Shown here: positions 33,710 to 43,197 of the stretch, in pieces
Layout of the letters: each line of letters starts with the position of its first letter
Numbering within the stretch: position 1 is the first letter of the stretch
From: Oscillospiraceae bacterium
GTDB lineage: Bacteria; Bacillota; Clostridia; Oscillospirales; Ruminococcaceae
NCBI GenBank assembly: GCA_017461245.1
Contig: JAFTYW010000005.1
Location: forward strand, 1-45,926
Length of the DNA stretch: 45,926 bases
Reading direction: 5' to 3'
Notes under the pieces: generated by a model
Database searches by the model: none
What the model was told of the DNA's origin: nothing
The model's input: the letters and a program-made list of their open reading frames with translations, nothing else
Program-made: the position numbers and the translations under genes

Positions 33710-34759
33710 ATGAACACAGTTGTAACCATTATTTTAACGGTTGTAATGTTTGGAATTCTTATTTTCATTCACGAATTCGGGCATTTTATAACCGCTAAAA
33801 TGTTTAAGGTAAAGGTAAACGAATTTGCTCTTGGAATGGGTCCTAAGCTCTTTGGCTTTGGAAAAGGGGAAACCACCTATTCTTTAAGGCTTCTTCCCAT
33901 TGGCGGATACGTCAGTATGGAGGGTGAGACTGAGGATAGTGACGACCCGAGGGCCTTCCGTAAGCAAAAGGTATGGAAAAGAATTGTAATCAGCGGCGCA
34001 GGCGTTTTTATGAATTTTGTGCTGGGTCTTGCCATTGCAATCTCGCTTGTCGCGGTGGAAAATCCGCAGTACCTTGTCAGCACAACCGTTGCAGGAGTCC
34101 TTTCAGAGGAAACCGAGCTTAAAGCAGGCGATAAGATCGTTTCAATTTCGGGATATAGGGTTTTCAGTGGCGAGGATATTTCTTTCGGCGTTTCGAGGAG
34201 CGACCCGACTGGTAAAACCGAGCTTATCGAGCTTGAAACCGAGTTTGTCGTGATTCGTGACGGAGAAAAGGTGACCTTGCCTAATGTAAAGCCTTTTGTA
34301 AGGGTGACCTACGAGGACAAAACGCAGGAGGATAGATACTGCTTTTACGTTGAGCCTGAAGAAAAAACTTTTTTCGGTGTTGTAAGGCACGGTTTTTTTG
34401 AGGCGGTCTCATATGTAAGAACGACCGTTCTCGGCCTTGTGGATCTTATAACGGGCAGAGTGGGTATTGATTCGCTCGGCGGCGTTGTGAAAATCGGTCA
34501 AGTAGTCGGAGAGGCAAGTAAGTACGGCGTGACCAATCTGCTTTATCTTATGGCGCTTATCTCGGTAAACCTCGGCGTTATGAATCTGCTTCCCATTCCT
34601 GCGCTGGACGGCGGCAGAATAGTTCTTTTGGCCGTTGAGGGTGTAATGCGTAAGCCACTTAACGAAAAGGTTGAAACTGCCCTTATTTCAGTCACTATGA
34701 TACTGCTTTTGCTTTTAATGTTGTTAGTTACAATTAAGGATATAATTACTTTGTTTTAA
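33710..34759 (+). CDS. rseP: Site-2 protease RseP/RasP
   Basis: A 349-aa intramembrane zinc metalloprotease. The active site HEFGH (IHEFGHFITA) lies in the first membrane segment, the second metal site is in NLLPIPALDGGRI, and a PDZ domain lies between (about residues 120-200). It cleaves membrane-bound anti-sigma factors and leftover signal peptides; the substrate here is unknown. GAAAGG precedes the ATG. It stands between dxr and ispG as in other Firmicutes. Confidence 0.96.
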   Translation: MNTVVTIILTVVMFGILIFIHEFGHFITAKMFKVKVNEFALGMGPKLFGFGKGETTYSLRLLPIGGYVSMEGETEDSDDPRAFRKQKVWKRIVISGAGVFMNFVLGLAIAISLVAVENPQYLVSTTVAGVLSEETELKAGDKIVSISGYRVFSGEDISFGVSRSDPTGKTELIELETEFVVIRDGEKVTLPNVKPFVRVTYEDKTQEDRYCFYVEPEEKTFFGVVRHGFFEAVSYVRTTVLGLVDLITGRVGIDSLGGVVKIGQVVGEASKYGVTNLLYLMALISVNLGVMNLLPIPALDGGRIVLLAVEGVMRKPLNEKVETALISVTMILLLLLMLLVTIKDIITLF

Positions 34760-34770
34760 AGGACTAAGTT

Positions 34771-35811
34771 ATGAGTAACACAAAAGAAATAAAAATCGGA
34801 AATAAAAGAATCGGAGCGGGAAATAAGATCCTCGTTCAGTCTATGCTCAACGTGATAAGTACTGACATTTCGGGCAACGTAGAGCAGGCTAAAAGGCTTG
34901 AGGCGGCAGGCTGCGATATAATCCGCGTGTCTGTGCCCGATATACAGGCTGTGCGCCTTGTCGATGCCATTAAGAATGAGACCAATATTCCGCTCGTTGC
35001 CGACATTCATTTTGACTATAAAATTGCCCTTGAGTGTGCCGCGGCAGGCGTTGATAAGATAAGAATAAACCCCGGCAATATAGGCAGCAGCGATAGGGTA
35101 AAGGCGGTAGCAGATGCCTGCAAGCAAAAGAATATCCCTATTAGAATAGGGGTAAATTCGGGTTCTCTTGATAAAGAGATTTTAAAGAAGCACGGCGCCG
35201 TTACAGCCGCCGCCCTTTGTGAGAGCGCACTCACGCAGGCGAAAATGCTCGAAGAGTTTGATTTTGACGATATTGTTATTTCTATAAAATCCTCAGACGT
35301 TCGCAAAACCATTGATGCTTATAGAATGGTATCAAGTCAGTGCAACTATCCGCTTCACCTCGGCATAACCGAGGCGGGAAGCGCACATATGGGTTTAATA
35401 AAATCCGCCATCGGCATCGGCTCTCTGCTCTGCGACGGAATTGGTGACACCATAAGGGTCTCCCTTACCGATGCGCCCGAAAAAGAGGTGGACGCAGGCC
35501 GCGATATTTTAAGGGCAATAGGTTTAGAAAAGGGCGTTCAGCTCGTTTCCTGCCCAACCTGCGGCAGAACTAAAATCGACCTTATAAAGATTGCCGCTGA
35601 GGTAGAAGCCGCTCTTAAAGATGTTAAAAAGGACACCAAGGTCGCAGTTATGGGCTGCGTTGTAAACGGACCGGGCGAAGCGTCAGATGCCGATATCGGC
35701 ATCGCAGGCGGCGATAAATGCGCCGTTTTGTTTAAAAAGGGCGAGATAATCTGCAAGATCCCCGAAAATGAGATAGTAGAGAGATTGCTTTCAGAAATTG
35801 ATAAAATGTAA
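34771..35811 (+). CDS. ispG: 4-hydroxy-3-methylbut-2-en-1-yl diphosphate synthase IspG
   Basis: A 346-aa [4Fe-4S] enzyme of the MEP pathway. The N-terminal TIM barrel (VQSMLNVIST, ADIHFDYKIAL, IRINPGNIG) is followed by the cluster-binding domain with CPTCGRT, GCVVNGPGEA and DIGIAGG. It lacks the large central insert of plant-type enzymes. Electron donor unknown. It follows rseP after 11 bases. Confidence 0.97.
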   Translation: MSNTKEIKIGNKRIGAGNKILVQSMLNVISTDISGNVEQAKRLEAAGCDIIRVSVPDIQAVRLVDAIKNETNIPLVADIHFDYKIALECAAAGVDKIRINPGNIGSSDRVKAVADACKQKNIPIRIGVNSGSLDKEILKKHGAVTAAALCESALTQAKMLEEFDFDDIVISIKSSDVRKTIDAYRMVSSQCNYPLHLGITEAGSAHMGLIKSAIGIGSLLCDGIGDTIRVSLTDAPEKEVDAGRDILRAIGLEKGVQLVSCPTCGRTKIDLIKIAAEVEAALKDVKKDTKVAVMGCVVNGPGEASDADIGIAGGDKCAVLFKKGEIICKIPENEIVERLLSEIDKM

Positions 35812-35829
35812 AAGAATAGGATAAATGAT

Positions 35830-38800
35830 ATGAAACCGAATTTCAGGGAAATGTTTGAAAACTACCTGCCCTCAGAGCTTATAGATATGTTTTCAAACTG
35901 CGAAATACAGCGCATCAGCCTTGGCGAAGATGAAAATCTCGTCAGGGTTGAAGCCGCTTTTGAAGCTTTGCCGCGCCTTAATGACATTTTAGAAGCTGAG
36001 CAGGCGCTTTCCAAGGTGCTTTTAAAGCGGGTTCGCTTTGCGCCGCATTTTGCCCCCGAGATATTTAATAGCAGCGCTGTCCCGTACGTTTTGGACGAGC
36101 TTAAATTCCGCGGAAAAACCGTTAACGGATTTTTTAACGGCGTTTCTGCAGAACTTAACGGCGATAAGCTTATTTTAACATTATCTCACGGCGGTAAGGA
36201 TATACTTACAAAAAATTACTGCGACGGCGAAATCTCTAAAATAATCGACGAGTGGTTTTCTAGACACATCTCTGTTGTTTTTGAGGAAAACGCAGATGAG
36301 ATACCTCTGCCTAAAGAGGAATATGTCGAACAGATAGTTTACCGCAATCTGCCACCCGCACCGCCTGCTCCAAAGCCTAAATATAAGGGTAATTACAATC
36401 TACCATACTCGGCAGAAAAGCCCGAGATGATCCTCGGCAAAACTGCCATAAAAAATACCCCCGAACCTATTGCAAATTTAGGCCCTCAAACTACCGTGAC
36501 AACAGTTTGGGGAGATGTTTTCTTTGTAGACAGTAAAGAGGTAAGGAGCGGCGAAACCACTATTTTTACCTTTTACATAAGTGACGGAACCGACTCTGCA
36601 ACCCTAAAGGCTTTTGTAAAGAAGGATAGCGAGAGCAGTATCCCCTCTATTCGCGAGGGAGACACCATAATCGTTCAAGGCAGGTATCAGTTTGACGATT
36701 ATGCCAAGGAATTTGTTTTAAAACCCACCAAAATTCAAAAGGCCGAAAGGCTTAAACGACGCGACGATGCCAAGGAGAAAAGGGTAGAGCTGCACCTGCA
36801 CACAAGCCTTTCTGAGCAGGACGGCGTTTCCTCGCCCAAATTGCTTATCAAGCAGGCTCACGAGTGGGGACATAAAGCTGTGGCAATAACAGACCACGGC
36901 GTTGTTCAGGCATACCCCGACGCTATGAATACCGTCGAGGATATATGGCAGAAGGACCCCGATTTTAAGGTCATCTACGGTATGGAGGGATACTATGTTG
37001 ACGACTCTGTTAAGAGCGTTGTGGGCTCTCACGATGTAGACCTTGACGATTATATGATAGTTTTTGACCTTGAAACAACGGGCTTAAATGCAAACTTTGA
37101 AAGAATAACCGAGATAGGCGCTGTAAAAGTGAAAAACGGCGACGTTGTTGAAGTTTTCAATACCTTTGTAAACCCCGAAAGACCCATTCCGCCGCATATT
37201 ACCGAGCTTACAAGCATAACTGATGAGATGGTAAAGGATGCTCCCAGTGAGAAAAAGGCGCTCGAAATGTTTTATAATTTCTGCGGAGATTGTAAGATTC
37301 TCGTTGCTCATAACGCCCCCTTTGATACAGGCTTTTTAAAGGCAACTGCCACGAGAAACGGTATGGACTATGACTTTACATCTATTGATACCGTTCCCAT
37401 TATAAGAACACTTTACCCCGAGCTTAAAAGGGTGACCCTTGATAATGTTGCAAAGTTTTTGAAGCTGCCCGCATTTCACCATCACCGCGCATGCGATGAT
37501 GCCCAGATGCTTGCGGATATTTTTAGAGCGGTCGTAAATAAGCTTAAAAAGGACTTCGGTGTTTCAACCACCAAGGAGATCAATGAGAAATTTAACACCG
37601 CAGACCCCAAGAGATTGCACCCTAATCATATTTCGATACTTGTAAAAAATCAGACGGGTCTTAAAAATCTCTATAAGCTCGTTTCTATGGCGCACCTTGA
37701 GTTTTTCTACCGACGCCCGCTTATCCCACGAAGCGAGCTTATAAAACACCGCGAGGGACTTGTTATCGGTAGCGCCTGTGTTGACGGCGAGCTTTACGAG
37801 GCAGTCCTTAACGGCAGACCCTATAACGAACTTTGCGAAATTGCCAAATTTTACGATTACTTAGAAGTTCAGCCCCTTGGAAATAACGCATTTCTTGTTC
37901 GCGATAATAAGGTCGAGAGTGAGGAGATTGTTAAAGAATTTAACAAAACCGTTGTAAAAATAGGTGAGGAGCTTTCTATCCCCGTTGTTGCAACGGGAGA
38001 TGTTCACTTTAAATCTCCAGAGCAGGCAATGTTCAGAAAGATCGTTCAGCCTGCTGAGAGCAAGAGCGAGGTAGAGGAGCAGGCGCCTCTCTATTTCAGA
38101 ACTACTGATGAAATGCTCGAGGAATTTGAGTATCTCGGCAGTAAAAAGGCGTATGAGATTGTTGTCACAAACACAAACCTTGTGGCCGATATGATTGAAA
38201 AGGAGATAAGACCTATTCCAAAGGGCACATATCCGCCGTCGATCGAAGGCTCTGAGGAGGATCTTATAAGAATAACCAACGAAAAAGCCAAGGAAGTTTA
38301 CGGCGATCCTCTGCCCGAGCTTGTGCGCGCAAGACTTGACAGGGAGCTTGACTCGATTATAAAGAATGGATTTGCCGTTCTTTATATTATCGCCCAAAAG
38401 CTCGTTTGGAAATCGGTTGAGGACGGCTATCAGGTAGGCTCCCGAGGCTCTGTCGGCTCGTCGTTTGTTGCAACCATGGCGGGAATTTCTGAGGTTAATC
38501 CTCTTGTTCCGCACTATGTCTGCCCCAAGTGTAAGCACTTTGAGCCGTTTGAAAACGGCGAGGTCGGCTCCGGATTTGACCTGCCGCCCAAAAACTGTCC
38601 CGAGTGTAACACGCCGCTAAACCGCGACGGACACAATATCCCGTTTGAAACCTTCTTAGGCTTTAAAGGGGACAAGTCTCCCGATATAGACCTTAACTTT
38701 GCCAGCGAATATCAGTCAAGAGCTCATAGATATACTGAAGAACTGTTCGGCAGAGAAAACGTTTTCAAGGCGGGAACTATCTCGGCTATTAAGGATAAAA

Positions 38801-40116
38801 TTGCCTTTGGCTATGTTAAAAAATATCAAGAGGAGCATAATTTAAGCTATTCTCCTGCTGAGATTCAGCGCCTTACCGCCGGCTGTACCGGCGTTAAGAA
38901 AACAACCGGTCAGCACCCCGGAGGAATGGTCGTTATTCCTAACGGATATGAGGTCTACGATTTTACCCCCATTCAGCATCCCGCGAATAAAACCGACTCT
39001 GAGGTCGTTACGACCCATTTCGACTTCCATTCGCTTCACGATACTATCTTAAAGCTCGACTGCCTTGGTCACGTTGTACCTACCCATTACAAGTATGTTG
39101 AGGATCTGACGGGTATCCCCGTAACCAGCGTCGATACCTGTGATAGTAAGGTTATGAGCCTCTTTACAAGTCCGCAGGCGTTGGGCGTTACTGCAGACGA
39201 GATATTCTTTGAAACGGGTAGCCTCAGCCTCCCCGAGATGGGAACCAACTTTGTAAAGCAGATGCTTGTTGAGGCTCAGCCAAAAACCTTCTCGGACCTT
39301 TTGCAGATATCGGGCCTGTCACACGGAACAGACGTTTGGCTCAATAACGCGCAGGATCTTATTAAAAACGGAACCTGTACCATTTCAGAGGTTATCGGAA
39401 CGCGAGATTCTATTATGACCTATCTTATCCAAAAGGGCGTTCCTAACGATATGGCCTTTAAGATTATGGAGATAGTTCGAAAGGGAAAGGCCCCCAAGCT
39501 CTTGACCGACGAGCATAAGCAGGTAATGCGGGAAAATAATGTTCCCGAGTGGTATATTGACTCCTGCCTTAAAATTAAGTATATGTTTCCCAAGGCTCAC
39601 GCCGCCGCTTATATCATTGCGGCAGTTCGCCTCGGCTGGTACAAGCTTTATAAGCCTACCGAGTATTATGCTTCTTACCTTACCGTTCGCGGCGCCGATA
39701 TTGACGTTGCCGCAACAATAGGTGGTAAAAATAAGGCAAGAGCAAGAATTTTAGAGCTTAAAGAAATGGTGCGCGAAAAAACCGCTGAGAAAAAGGATAT
39801 GGACACCCTCGATCTGCTTCTCGTTATAAACGAGGCGCTTTGCAGAGGTGTTAAGTTCCTTCCCGTCGACATAAAGAAATCCCACGCGACGATTTATAGG
39901 GTAGAGGACGGAGCAATAAGACTGCCCTTTAACTGTATCGACGGCGTTGGCGAAACGGCTGCCGATGCAATCTATTCAAGCGTTCAAGGTTTGGAGTTTT
40001 TCTCGATCGAGGACTTTGCTCAAAAGACCAAGATCTCAAAGGGAATTATCGAAACTCTGGAGAATATGGGCGCTTTCGGCTCTATACCCAAATCAAATCA
40101 GCTGACATTCTTCTGA
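35830..40116 (+). CDS. polC: DNA polymerase III alpha subunit, PolC type
   Basis: A 1428-aa replicative polymerase specific to low-G+C Gram-positives. Order of parts: N-terminal domain, OB fold (about 220-310), split PHP domain (from about residue 320, LHLHTSLSEQDG, AITDHGV), inserted DEDDh proofreading exonuclease (Asp413 in FDLETTGLN; HHRACDDAQML), a zinc site with CPKC and CPEC near residue 898, and the palm with Asp952/Asp954 in PDIDLNF, then fingers with KTTGQHPGGM and a C-terminal helix-hairpin-helix region (IDGVGETAADA). Full length with no frameshift. It ends the conserved pyrH-to-polC run. Confidence 0.99.
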   Translation: MKPNFREMFENYLPSELIDMFSNCEIQRISLGEDENLVRVEAAFEALPRLNDILEAEQALSKVLLKRVRFAPHFAPEIFNSSAVPYVLDELKFRGKTVNGFFNGVSAELNGDKLILTLSHGGKDILTKNYCDGEISKIIDEWFSRHISVVFEENADEIPLPKEEYVEQIVYRNLPPAPPAPKPKYKGNYNLPYSAEKPEMILGKTAIKNTPEPIANLGPQTTVTTVWGDVFFVDSKEVRSGETTIFTFYISDGTDSATLKAFVKKDSESSIPSIREGDTIIVQGRYQFDDYAKEFVLKPTKIQKAERLKRRDDAKEKRVELHLHTSLSEQDGVSSPKLLIKQAHEWGHKAVAITDHGVVQAYPDAMNTVEDIWQKDPDFKVIYGMEGYYVDDSVKSVVGSHDVDLDDYMIVFDLETTGLNANFERITEIGAVKVKNGDVVEVFNTFVNPERPIPPHITELTSITDEMVKDAPSEKKALEMFYNFCGDCKILVAHNAPFDTGFLKATATRNGMDYDFTSIDTVPIIRTLYPELKRVTLDNVAKFLKLPAFHHHRACDDAQMLADIFRAVVNKLKKDFGVSTTKEINEKFNTADPKRLHPNHISILVKNQTGLKNLYKLVSMAHLEFFYRRPLIPRSELIKHREGLVIGSACVDGELYEAVLNGRPYNELCEIAKFYDYLEVQPLGNNAFLVRDNKVESEEIVKEFNKTVVKIGEELSIPVVATGDVHFKSPEQAMFRKIVQPAESKSEVEEQAPLYFRTTDEMLEEFEYLGSKKAYEIVVTNTNLVADMIEKEIRPIPKGTYPPSIEGSEEDLIRITNEKAKEVYGDPLPELVRARLDRELDSIIKNGFAVLYIIAQKLVWKSVEDGYQVGSRGSVGSSFVATMAGISEVNPLVPHYVCPKCKHFEPFENGEVGSGFDLPPKNCPECNTPLNRDGHNIPFETFLGFKGDKSPDIDLNFASEYQSRAHRYTEELFGRENVFKAGTISAIKDKIAFGYVKKYQEEHNLSYSPAEIQRLTAGCTGVKKTTGQHPGGMVVIPNGYEVYDFTPIQHPANKTDSEVVTTHFDFHSLHDTILKLDCLGHVVPTHYKYVEDLTGIPVTSVDTCDSKVMSLFTSPQALGVTADEIFFETGSLSLPEMGTNFVKQMLVEAQPKTFSDLLQISGLSHGTDVWLNNAQDLIKNGTCTISEVIGTRDSIMTYLIQKGVPNDMAFKIMEIVRKGKAPKLLTDEHKQVMRENNVPEWYIDSCLKIKYMFPKAHAAAYIIAAVRLGWYKLYKPTEYYASYLTVRGADIDVAATIGGKNKARARILELKEMVREKTAEKKDMDTLDLLLVINEALCRGVKFLPVDIKKSHATIYRVEDGAIRLPFNCIDGVGETAADAIYSSVQGLEFFSIEDFAQKTKISKGIIETLENMGAFGSIPKSNQLTFF

Positions 40117-40132
40117 TAGAAAGGTGTTTTTT

Positions 40133-40738
40133 ATGACTAAAGAATCAAATTTCTGGATAGTTTCATTAAAGGTTCTTTTGATGTCCTTTTTTGCAACCAT
40201 CATATCATTTATGTTTAACTGCCTTATTGCCGCAGTTGTACCTCCCCAGTGGTTTGATGGGGACGCGGTAGGCGTAAGCCTGCTCATACAGCTTGTAGGT
40301 GTTTTGGTTGAGTTTATCTTTATCTACGGAACTCTCTGGGATTGCGGACATAATGACCGCCTGCAGATAAACTTAGGGCTTAAAGACTATTCCAAATACC
40401 GCGGCGTGCTTATCGGTCTTGTTGCCGCCATTCCTTATTACCTTATGGCAATTGCAATGATGCTTATGACCTTTGACGTCATTCCCGATATTACTGGTCT
40501 TATGAGGGTGCTTTCAGCGCAGTTCTGGGGCCTTTATCAGCTTCTTTTCCCGGTCGTAACTTCTTCAACCGCGGGTGTTGGGCCTACCTTTGCCCAGTCT
40601 GTCGCAACTCCTGCACAGGCAATAACCGCAACTTTTGTGCCGACCATTATTCCGCTTATTTCCTACATTCCTTATACCCTCGGTAGAAAGGATATTTCTC
40701 TCGGCGAAAGACTCATTCTTGTAAATAAGAAAAAGTAA
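40133..40738 (+). CDS. Unknown polytopic membrane protein, 201 aa
   Basis: I do not recognise the family. About four to five membrane segments are visible (near 10-32, 45-70, 95-118 and 155-180), with a short hydrophilic tail. No catalytic motif stands out. The ATG at 40133 has GAAAGG directly upstream; an in-frame GTG at 40124 overlaps that site and is unlikely. It lies 16 bases after polC, so it is probably the last gene of the long operon. Confidence 0.78.
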   Translation: MTKESNFWIVSLKVLLMSFFATIISFMFNCLIAAVVPPQWFDGDAVGVSLLIQLVGVLVEFIFIYGTLWDCGHNDRLQINLGLKDYSKYRGVLIGLVAAIPYYLMAIAMMLMTFDVIPDITGLMRVLSAQFWGLYQLLFPVVTSSTAGVGPTFAQSVATPAQAITATFVPTIIPLISYIPYTLGRKDISLGERLILVNKKK

Positions 40739-40753
40739 ACCTGTGAATAACCG

Positions 40754-40796
40754 CGCCCTAAAAATCATAATTTTATATAACTGATTTTTGGGGGCG
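40754..40796 (+). promoter_or_regulatory. Hairpin covering the ribosome binding site of the amidase gene
   Basis: CGCCCTAAAAATCA (40754-40767) pairs with TGATTTTTGGGGGCG (40782-40796), with one wobble and one bulged G. The right arm holds the G5 run that serves as ribosome binding site for the amidase. It has no T-run after it, so it looks more like a translation switch than a terminator. Confidence 0.5.
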
Positions 40797-40801
40797 TGAG
40801 T

Positions 40802-41551
40802 GTGAAATTTGCTTGTTTCAGATTTGCTAAAAAAATCTTTGCACCGATTTTAATTACGGCGCTTGTTGTATCTTTGCTGGTAGCCTTGTATAAGGTCTAT
40901 GAGCCTGCAAACCTCGCTGCATCGGCAAGGCAGACCGCTATTCGCCCAACAGTTGTTTTAGACGCAGGGCACGGCGGGTTTGACGGCGGAGCCGTTTCTG
41001 TCTATGGCACACTTGAAAAGGATATAAATCTTTCAGTTGCTAAAAAAACAGAAGAATTTCTAAAGCTTTTCGGCTTTGAAGTTGTTATGACAAGGCAGAG
41101 CGACGAGGCGCTTTCTTCAAGTAAAAAAGAGGATATGTATAAGCGGCTCGATATAATAAAAGGTGCGCCCGATTCGGTTTTTGTAAGCATTCATCAGAAT
41201 AACTTTTCTCAGAGTAGGTATTTTGGTGCGCAGATGTTTTACGGCAGTAAAAATCTTGACGATAGCCGCGCTTTAGCTTTAGCTCTGCAGGAGAATTTTA
41301 AAACAAATCTGAATCCTCAAAACACAAGAGAAGTAAAGCCTGCCCCGAGTGACCTTTTCCTCTTTAAGAATGCTCCACAGCCAAGCGTGCTTGTCGAGTG
41401 CGGCTTTCTCTCAAACTATAACGAGGCAAAGCTGCTCGCAAACGAGGAATACCAGAATCAGATCGCTTTTACAATAGCGCAGAGCATTATCCAGTTTTAT
41501 GCAAACGATATGATAGAAAGGACTTATCAAAATGGCTCAGCAGAAGTTTAA
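40802..41551 (+). CDS. cwlD: N-acetylmuramoyl-L-alanine amidase, CwlD-like
   Basis: A 249-aa Amidase_3 zinc hydrolase with an N-terminal membrane segment (about residues 13-31). Zinc ligands and catalytic residues are visible: His57 (DAGHGGFDGG), Glu72 (LEKDIN), His131 (SIHQNN) and Glu199 (VECGFLSN). Size, anchor and lack of wall-binding repeats fit CwlD, which prepares muramic-delta-lactam in the spore cortex. Other cell-separation amidases cannot be excluded. GTG at 40802 is preferred over GTG at 40796 because it is correctly spaced from GGGGG. It overlaps radA by 20 bases. Confidence 0.88.
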   Translation: MKFACFRFAKKIFAPILITALVVSLLVALYKVYEPANLAASARQTAIRPTVVLDAGHGGFDGGAVSVYGTLEKDINLSVAKKTEEFLKLFGFEVVMTRQSDEALSSSKKEDMYKRLDIIKGAPDSVFVSIHQNNFSQSRYFGAQMFYGSKNLDDSRALALALQENFKTNLNPQNTREVKPAPSDLFLFKNAPQPSVLVECGFLSNYNEAKLLANEEYQNQIAFTIAQSIIQFYANDMIERTYQNGSAEV

Positions 41552-42914
41552 AACCGTGTATGTCTGCAGCGAATGTGGCGCTCAGACTGCAAAATGGAGC
41601 GGGAAATGCCCTTTTTGTAACCGCTGGAACACCCTTGAGGAAGAGATAATCGTCGAGGGCGGCTCTAAGGGCGGTAGCGCTCCGTTTGCGGAAAACGCTC
41701 TTGAATATACCGAGCCTCAGAATATAAATGAAATAGGAACAGATAACGAGGAAAGATATTATACAGGGGTAGGGGAACTTGACAGAGTTCTCGGTGGCGG
41801 ACTTGTTAAAGGCTCGCTGGTGCTGCTTAGCGGTGACCCAGGTATAGGCAAATCGACTCTTCTCTTGCAGATCTGCCGTTATCTTTGCGACGGGCTTAAG
41901 GTTTTATATGTATCGGGAGAGGAGTCTGCAAGGCAGATCAAACTGCGCGCAAACCGCCTTGGAGTAGAGAGTGAAAACCTTTACCTCGTTTCCCAGACCA
42001 ATGTTGAAACCATTATAAATACAATAGCCAAATTCGCTCCCGACGTTGTTATGATAGACTCTATTCAGACAATGAGCCTGTCCTCAGTCAGCTCGTCCAC
42101 TGGCAGCGTAACTCAAGTGCGCGAATGCACAAACGCCTTTATGAAAACGGCCAAAACCGCCGAAATCCCCATCTTTATTGTGGGACATGTTAATAAAGAC
42201 GGCGCTATCGCTGGCCCCAAGGTGCTTGAGCATATTGTTGATACCGTTCTATATTTTGAGGGCGATAGAAATATGTCCTACCGCATCTTAAGAGCTACCA
42301 AAAACCGCTTTGGCTCAACTAACGAGATAGGCGTTTTTGAAATGCAGTCGCAGGGACTTGTTGAGGTACCCAATCCCTCGCAGATGCTTCTTTCCGAGCG
42401 CCCCGTAGGTGTTTCGGGTTCCTGCGTTGTCTGCGTTATGGAGGGTACAAGACCCATTCTTGCCGAGGTGCAGGCGCTTGTTTCAAAGAGCGGGCTTTCC
42501 GCTCCCAGAAGGGTCTCAACAGGCTTTGATTACAGTAAAATGGCAATGCTTATCGCAGTTCTTGAAAAAAGAGTGGGTTACTTTTTCGGCAACCTCGATG
42601 CCTATCTTAACGTAGTAGGCGGACTTAGACTCCTAGAGCCTGCGGCAGACCTTGCCGTCGCGGCGGCGCTTGTTTCAAGCTTGGTGGACAGGCCTGTTGA
42701 TGAAAAGGCACTCGTTTTCGGTGAGGTCGGCCTTGCGGGAGAGATCCGCTCGGTTATGAACGCTGAGGAGAGAATACGCGAGGCGGCTCGCCTTGGCTTT
42801 ACCAAGTGTATAATACCAAAACAAAACGCCGTCAAGCTTCTGAAAGAAGTTGAAGGCGTTGAGATAATCGGTGTTTCAAATATTAAAGAAGCTCTGAGTC
42901 ATCTGAAGAATTAA
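41532..42914 (+). CDS. radA: DNA repair protein RadA
   Basis: A 460-aa RecA-like ATPase that drives branch migration during recombination and transformation. It has the N-terminal zinc finger (CSECG ... CPFCN), Walker A GDPGIGKST near residue 101, Walker B-like VVMIDSIQTM, the RadA-specific KNRFG motif near 257, and a Lon-like C-terminal domain. AAAGGA precedes the ATG. It starts inside the amidase gene, and its last 32 bases overlap a small convergent gene. Confidence 0.97.
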   Translation: MAQQKFKTVYVCSECGAQTAKWSGKCPFCNRWNTLEEEIIVEGGSKGGSAPFAENALEYTEPQNINEIGTDNEERYYTGVGELDRVLGGGLVKGSLVLLSGDPGIGKSTLLLQICRYLCDGLKVLYVSGEESARQIKLRANRLGVESENLYLVSQTNVETIINTIAKFAPDVVMIDSIQTMSLSSVSSSTGSVTQVRECTNAFMKTAKTAEIPIFIVGHVNKDGAIAGPKVLEHIVDTVLYFEGDRNMSYRILRATKNRFGSTNEIGVFEMQSQGLVEVPNPSQMLLSERPVGVSGSCVVCVMEGTRPILAEVQALVSKSGLSAPRRVSTGFDYSKMAMLIAVLEKRVGYFFGNLDAYLNVVGGLRLLEPAADLAVAAALVSSLVDRPVDEKALVFGEVGLAGEIRSVMNAEERIREAARLGFTKCIIPKQNAVKLLKEVEGVEIIGVSNIKEALSHLKN

Positions 42915-43053
42915 AGATGCCCAGTTCCTCTTCGGGCGGGTCAAAATAAATGCATTCGCTGTTTCCGCAGTGCTTTGCGCCCGTTGCGTCATTTAAGCAG
43001 CAGTACCCGTCCTGCTGGTATTTGCAGTTGTAGTTGCAAGCTATCAGATTCAT
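42883..43053 (-). CDS. Small Cys-rich protein, 56 aa, convergent with radA
   Basis: The product starts MNLIACNYNCKYQQDGYC and holds six cysteines within 35 residues (C-x3-C pattern, a CC pair, HC and EC), followed by an acidic tail. It resembles small Cys-rich clostridial proteins (DUF1540-like, some misnamed as dehydratases); likely a metal-binding domain, function unknown. Start chosen at 43053 because GGTGG (complement of 43061-43065) is well spaced; an upstream in-frame ATG at 43101 has its only site directly abutting it. Its 3' end overlaps radA tail-to-tail by 32 bases. Confidence 0.72.
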   Translation of the reverse strand: MNLIACNYNCKYQQDGYCCLNDATGAKHCGNSECIYFDPPEEELGIFNSSDDSELL

Positions 43054-43197
43054 AAAAACACCACCGAAGTTATTTTTTGTAAACCTTTTTTGTTTATACA
43101 TTCCTTATATAATTTTATAAATTGTATAAGTTTTTTATTCATAATTTGCTTCTTTTTAATAACAATATTTTTAGTAACTTAAAAAGAGGCGTAGCAA

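Noticed and set aside
37861-38538. Minus-strand open frame (225 codons) opposite polC
   Set aside because: Lies wholly within polC; the polC frame carries all expected motifs.
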